From the NCBI RefSeq assembly GCF_016612535.1, contig NZ_JAENXS010000001.1, positions 1,116,001-1,180,000 of the forward strand: a stretch of DNA of 64,000 nt, written 5' to 3'. Shown piece by piece: positions 61,701-64,000 of the stretch; the first letter of the stretch is position 1; each line of letters starts with the position of its first letter. Position numbers and translations under genes: made by a program. The notes below the pieces were generated by a model that saw only the letters and a list, made by a program, of their open reading frames with translations, made no database searches and had not been told where the DNA came from. The DNA is from Bradyrhizobium diazoefficiens (GTDB lineage: Bacteria; Pseudomonadota; Alphaproteobacteria; Rhizobiales; Xanthobacteraceae).

Positions 61701-62913
61701 TGGCGCCGTGCACCGAAGCCTCGCAGACCAGATCGAACAGCTCGGCGCGCGACCGCGCGCGCATGATAGCCTCGTTGGTTTCGCTGAGAGCGGCATACAT
61801 CCGCGCCAGGCGCTCCTCTTCGGCAGCGATCAACGCCTTCTCCTCGTCGCGATCGAAGCTCTCGGCCGCGAAGGAAACGTTTTCCGTAATGCGCAGCAGG
61901 AGCGCGACGACCTCTTCGTCCTTCGCCCACGACTTTCCGACGAAGAAGAAGATCACTCCGACACTGGCTCCGCGCTTGATCAGCGGTGTCGCAACGCAAG
62001 CGACCGCCCCGGCGTTGACGTTGGCCTTCTCCCAGGCCGTTCCCCTGGTGCGGCGGGCGAGATCGTCCTCGACGATCGGCTTTTGCGTTCGGAAGACCTG
62101 GCCGGAAATGCCCTTGCCATAGCGGTTGTCCGGATCGATCGAATAGCGCGCCTGTCTGATCAGATCGAGGTTTTGTCCGGTCGCGGCGACCGGCGTCAAC
62201 CAATGCGAATTCGGCTCGCGCAGCAGGATGAAAGTGGCAAGCGATTTGCCGCTATGGACCGCCGCATCGCAGACACGCTGGTACATGCCCAGTTCGGTCT
62301 TGGCGTACAGGATCGCTTCGTTGGTGGCGCTCAGAGCGCCGAACATGCGGTTGAGCCGGCGCGTCGCGCGCTCGCCGGTCTGCCGAGCGGTCTCGCGCGC
62401 GAAATTGTCCAGGGCGTAGGAAATGTTGGCCGACATGCGCTCGAACAGCGACACCATCTCGGCACTCAGCGAGCCGGCCTCGCTGCGCGTCACGAACAGA
62501 ACACCGACGCTCTTGCCGTTGCAAGAGAGCGGTAGTGCCGCGGCCGCGCCGATATTCGCCTTGGCCGCGCCCACACGCCACGCCTGCGAGCGTGGGTCGT
62601 TCAAATAGTCGTTGCTGATGCAGAGCTTCTGGTTACGAAACGCCTCGCCGCCGACGCCCGAGCCCTCGGGCACGCCGGCTTCGGTGGTAATCTCGATCGC
62701 GCGCAGGCGCGCCACGTCGTCGCCACAGCCGGCGGCAAAGCGCAACCGAGGGCCGTCCGGCTCCAGCAGGAACACGGCGACGGCCATGAAGTCCCCACTC
62801 GAAAACCCGGCGTCGCAGACCTTCTGGTACAGCTCGTCCGGCGATTTCGCGTAGAGGATCGCTTCGTTGATGGCACTCAACGCTGCAAAGGTGCGCGCGA
62901 GGGTCGTCTGCAC
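58798..62913 (-). CDS. five-GAF GGDEF-EAL protein
   Basis: 1371 residues from GTG with GGGAG nine bases upstream. Five GAF-like modules of the same design; the Asn of the (A/T)NEAI motif falls at residues 16, 198, 380, 562 and 745. GGDEF at about 915-1080 with RLGGDEF (994-1000) and an I-site RAGD at 987-990; EAL at about 1085-1340 with EALLRW, NLSPRQF, LEVTES, DDFGTGYSS and KIDRSFV, all intact. Both making and degrading c-di-GMP look possible. No membrane segment, so it senses in the cytoplasm. Convergent with galE. Confidence 0.93.
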   Translation of the reverse strand: MQTTLARTFAALSAINEAILYAKSPDELYQKVCDAGFSSGDFMAVAVFLLEPDGPRLRFAAGCGDDVARLRAIEITTEAGVPEGSGVGGEAFRNQKLCISNDYLNDPRSQAWRVGAAKANIGAAAALPLSCNGKSVGVLFVTRSEAGSLSAEMVSLFERMSANISYALDNFARETARQTGERATRRLNRMFGALSATNEAILYAKTELGMYQRVCDAAVHSGKSLATFILLREPNSHWLTPVAATGQNLDLIRQARYSIDPDNRYGKGISGQVFRTQKPIVEDDLARRTRGTAWEKANVNAGAVACVATPLIKRGASVGVIFFFVGKSWAKDEEVVALLLRITENVSFAAESFDRDEEKALIAAEEERLARMYAALSETNEAIMRARSRAELFDLVCEASVHGAKFGSTTIALADQGDELLRVVASAGPNAREMRSLLFVTTEKVAEGRGLTGTAFRTRQPCVSNDLLVEERCRPWQESIHRTGIKSSAVLPLLNGERAEGVFIFNSLEVGTFTPELLQLLDRLAKNVSFALESLDRAEQKARAEKQKDRLSGMFQALSATNEAIMRAKTREELFEVACQAAVLGGVFGSATIGIMDSDREFVRVVAAKGRMHERMLGRACTVSADHPEGQSLIGMSLRSRQPCVMNDYLNDPRSEYWRARATEDGTLAAASFPLLRAGRESIGILLFLAPEKDTFTPDLVELLGRLAENVSFALDNFDRAEEKARTDAQKERLTRMFAALSATNEAIMRAKSRAELFDLVCLAASNGAKFNSTTIALAKAGSDQLEIVAAAGPSADTTRNVRLSIDPERPDGRGMSGTAFRTRQPCISNDYLNDDRVRAFHAVVRVDGARSGAAFPLVAHEQAVGVMIYMSTESGTFTDEFVELLQRLAENVSFAMENFDRADEKNKADERIEYLASHDSLTDLPNRETFNSLLRTAIDTAQRHDHRFAVLFIDLDRFKVINDSLGHEAGDLLLLEVAARLRRALRAGDVVARLGGDEFVVILDQCGEIDDVQRIASGLLTALAEPMELAGHECHTTASIGIAMYPANGADAQTLTKNADMAMYLAKEDGKNGYRFFSKEVKTQSIERLSLESALRRALEREQFSLNYQPKVDMETGQITGVEALLRWNHPDLGNVSPAQFIPLAEETGLIVPIGRWVVREACAQAMAWQRRGLLPVSMAVNLSPRQFADEHLLQDVDEALAASGMSPVLLQLEVTESMMMRNVGRALKVLDAIQSRGIRLAIDDFGTGYSSMSLMKHFPIDTIKIDRSFVRDLPHDSEDQAIAQAIISMGKALGMTVVAEGVENAEQEVFLRTHGCDEMQGFLIAKPLPAKQMAELLRPMELPVAPPLQPEADPALDETVAQRLKRAVV

Positions 62914-63209
62914 GATCTTAACTCCCGGGCATTTCTGCCTATTTCTCCCGGGTGACTTTATGAATGGCCATCGCCTAAGTGGTCGTTATTGCGCGGTGGA
63001 AACCGCCAATCAGAGTGAACGAGCTGCGAATGACGAGCGCAAAACTACCGGGAATACCGCCGCGCGGGAGGAATCTACGACCAAAGGCACGCTCTCTTTA
63101 CGAATTTGCAGCCCTGTATTGGTTTACGGGAGATTGATATCGCAGCTCCGCTTTGAGACGATGGCTTCCAACACGCAGCCCGTTAAGGGCACCAAGCCGA
63201 GGAAACGCC
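62914..63209. other. divergent region, GAF-GGDEF-EAL gene / Ldh_2 gene
   Basis: 296 noncoding bases. Near the left end TCTCCCGGG occurs twice in direct orientation (CCCGGGCATTTC, TTTCTCCCGGGTG). AT-rich about 63090-63140. GAGGAAA just before 63210 is the ribosome site of the dehydrogenase. Nothing else identified. Confidence 0.5.
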
Positions 63210-64000
63210 ATGCCGATCGTCAAGGCCGACCGCCTCACGCGCGTCGCCGCTGCGCTGCTCCGTGCCGCCGGAGCTTCCGAGGAAGAAGCCGACGCGGTCG
63301 CTGCCGGTTGCGTCAACGCCAATCTCACCGGCCACGATTCCCACGGCGTGATTGCGGTTCCCACCTATATCGACCGCATCAAGGCCGGTCACATCGTCCC
63401 CGGCGCCAAATGGATCATCGTCCAGGAATCGCCGACCACGACCGTGATCGATGGCCATTGGGGCTTCGGCTTCCACGTCAATGCCAAGGCGATGGCGCTG
63501 ACGATCGAGAAGGCGAAGACGGCGAACGTCGCCGCCTGCACCGTGTTCCGGCAGAGCCATGTCGGCCGCCTCGCCGCCTATCCGCTGATGGCGATGCGCG
63601 AAGGCATGATTGGCATCGCCACAGCCGACTCCGGCCGCTCGCCGAAGCACGTCGCACCATTCGGCGGCAAGGAGGCGCGGCTCGGCACCAACCCGATCTC
63701 GATCGCCGTGCCATCCGATCTCGAAGCGCCGTTCTATCTGGACATGGCGACCTCGGCGGTCGCCGCCGGCAAGATCCAGCTCGCGGTCGCCCGCAGCGAG
63801 GAGATCCCGACCGGTTGGATCATCGATGCCGAGGGACGGCACACGACCGATCCCACCCAATATCGCAAAGGCGGCGCGTTGCTGCCGCTGGGCGGCACCG
63901 AGGGCTACAAGGGCAGCGGGCTCGCCGCGATGGTCGAGGTGCTCTGCGGCCTGCTCACCGGGCTCGGCTTTGGCGTCGAGCCTACGGGGCGGCACAATGA
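63210..64000 (+). CDS. Ldh family (malate/L-lactate dehydrogenase type 2) oxidoreductase, partial
   Basis: Starts at an ATG with GAGGAAA upstream and runs open off the end of the window (263 codons seen of roughly 350). Translation begins MPIVKADRLTRVAAALLRAA; GHDSHGVIAVPTYIDRIKAG, DGHWGFGFHVNAKAMAL, and at the end GLGFGVEPTGRHN are Ldh_2 landmarks (NAD(P)-dependent, non-Rossmann). A longer open frame over the same bases (62867-64000) is out of register. The family reduces or oxidises 2-oxo/2-hydroxy acids. Confidence 0.9.
   Translation, partial: MPIVKADRLTRVAAALLRAAGASEEEADAVAAGCVNANLTGHDSHGVIAVPTYIDRIKAGHIVPGAKWIIVQESPTTTVIDGHWGFGFHVNAKAMALTIEKAKTANVAACTVFRQSHVGRLAAYPLMAMREGMIGIATADSGRSPKHVAPFGGKEARLGTNPISIAVPSDLEAPFYLDMATSAVAAGKIQLAVARSEEIPTGWIIDAEGRHTTDPTQYRKGGALLPLGGTEGYKGSGLAAMVEVLCGLLTGLGFGVEPTGRHN

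Noticed and set aside
62867..64000. 377-codon plus frame reaching the window end
   Set aside because: Out of register with the Ldh_2 protein at 63210-64000, which has a good ribosome site and clear motifs; the long frame turns into Arg-rich nonsense.

Overview
The window looks like a stretch of chromosome from a Bradyrhizobium-type alphaproteobacterium (Nitrobacteraceae, Rhizobiales). This rests on the GC-rich coding style, the gene content (DUF2093, DUF4170 and DUF6101 family proteins, lipid A kinase and Kdo transferase genes in that order, a CIRCE-controlled groESL pair, TorF-type porin, GlcDEF, Lys/Ala-rich histone-like protein) and several palindromic intergenic repeat families of the kind that litter Bradyrhizobium genomes. 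The genus is inferred from memory of these families; no search was run. No transposase, integrase, tRNA, rRNA or CRISPR array was recognised, so this is core chromosome rather than an island.

Layout. 1-8.9 kb: an envelope block on the minus strand (TldE/PmbA, inositol-phosphatase/CysQ-like enzyme, DUF4170, DUF374 acyltransferase, WaaA, LpxK; transcribed in that order with overlapping ends) followed by DUF6101, UbiA and a secreted protein. 9-16.4 kb: RsmE, an AraC regulator paired with an unnamed winged-helix protein, HisZ-HisG, and a two-gene GT2 / ChbG-HpnK operon. 16.5-24.3 kb: DUF2076, an L,D-transpeptidase, an orphan CheZ-like phosphatase, a lipoprotein, groES-groEL and secreted proteins. 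24.4-36.9 kb: L-lactate permease, an SbmA/BacA-like ABC transporter, TorF porin, a histone-like protein, the glycolate oxidase genes glcD / glcE-glcF (split by a small monooxygenase gene), cytochrome c and an alpha/beta hydrolase. 37-47.2 kb: small proteins, TPR protein, ribosomal protein L36, a divergent MaoC-pair/amidohydrolase locus, HAD dehalogenase, YbaK, and a LysR / SDR-pirin-WrbA redox locus, then a PCMT-like methyltransferase. 47.3-58.8 kb: a surface-polysaccharide region (acetyltransferase, O-antigen ligase-type protein, three glycosyltransferases, hexapeptide acyltransferase, Wzz/tyrosine-kinase-like protein, WecG-type glycosyltransferase, GalE). 58.8-64 kb: a giant five-GAF GGDEF-EAL protein and the start of an Ldh_2-family dehydrogenase cut by the window end.

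How genes work together. The first block builds and modifies the lipid A/Kdo core. Lactate permease, glycolate oxidase and the Ldh_2 dehydrogenase all point to use of 2-hydroxy acids. The polysaccharide region holds chain-length control, polymerase/ligase-type and several transferase functions but lacks a recognisable priming transferase, flippase and outer-membrane exporter, so it must depend on genes elsewhere. It is followed by a c-di-GMP enzyme, a second messenger that commonly controls exopolysaccharide.

Most noteworthy: the GAF protein with five modules spaced at an almost exact 182-residue period; a Wzz/BY-kinase fusion whose Walker A lysine is replaced by arginine; a HisG that has a C-terminal regulatory-like domain although HisZ is encoded next to it; an orphan CheZ; and a perfect TTATAT-C-ATATAA palindrome between divergent catabolic genes. 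I found no convincing wholly new multi-gene system.
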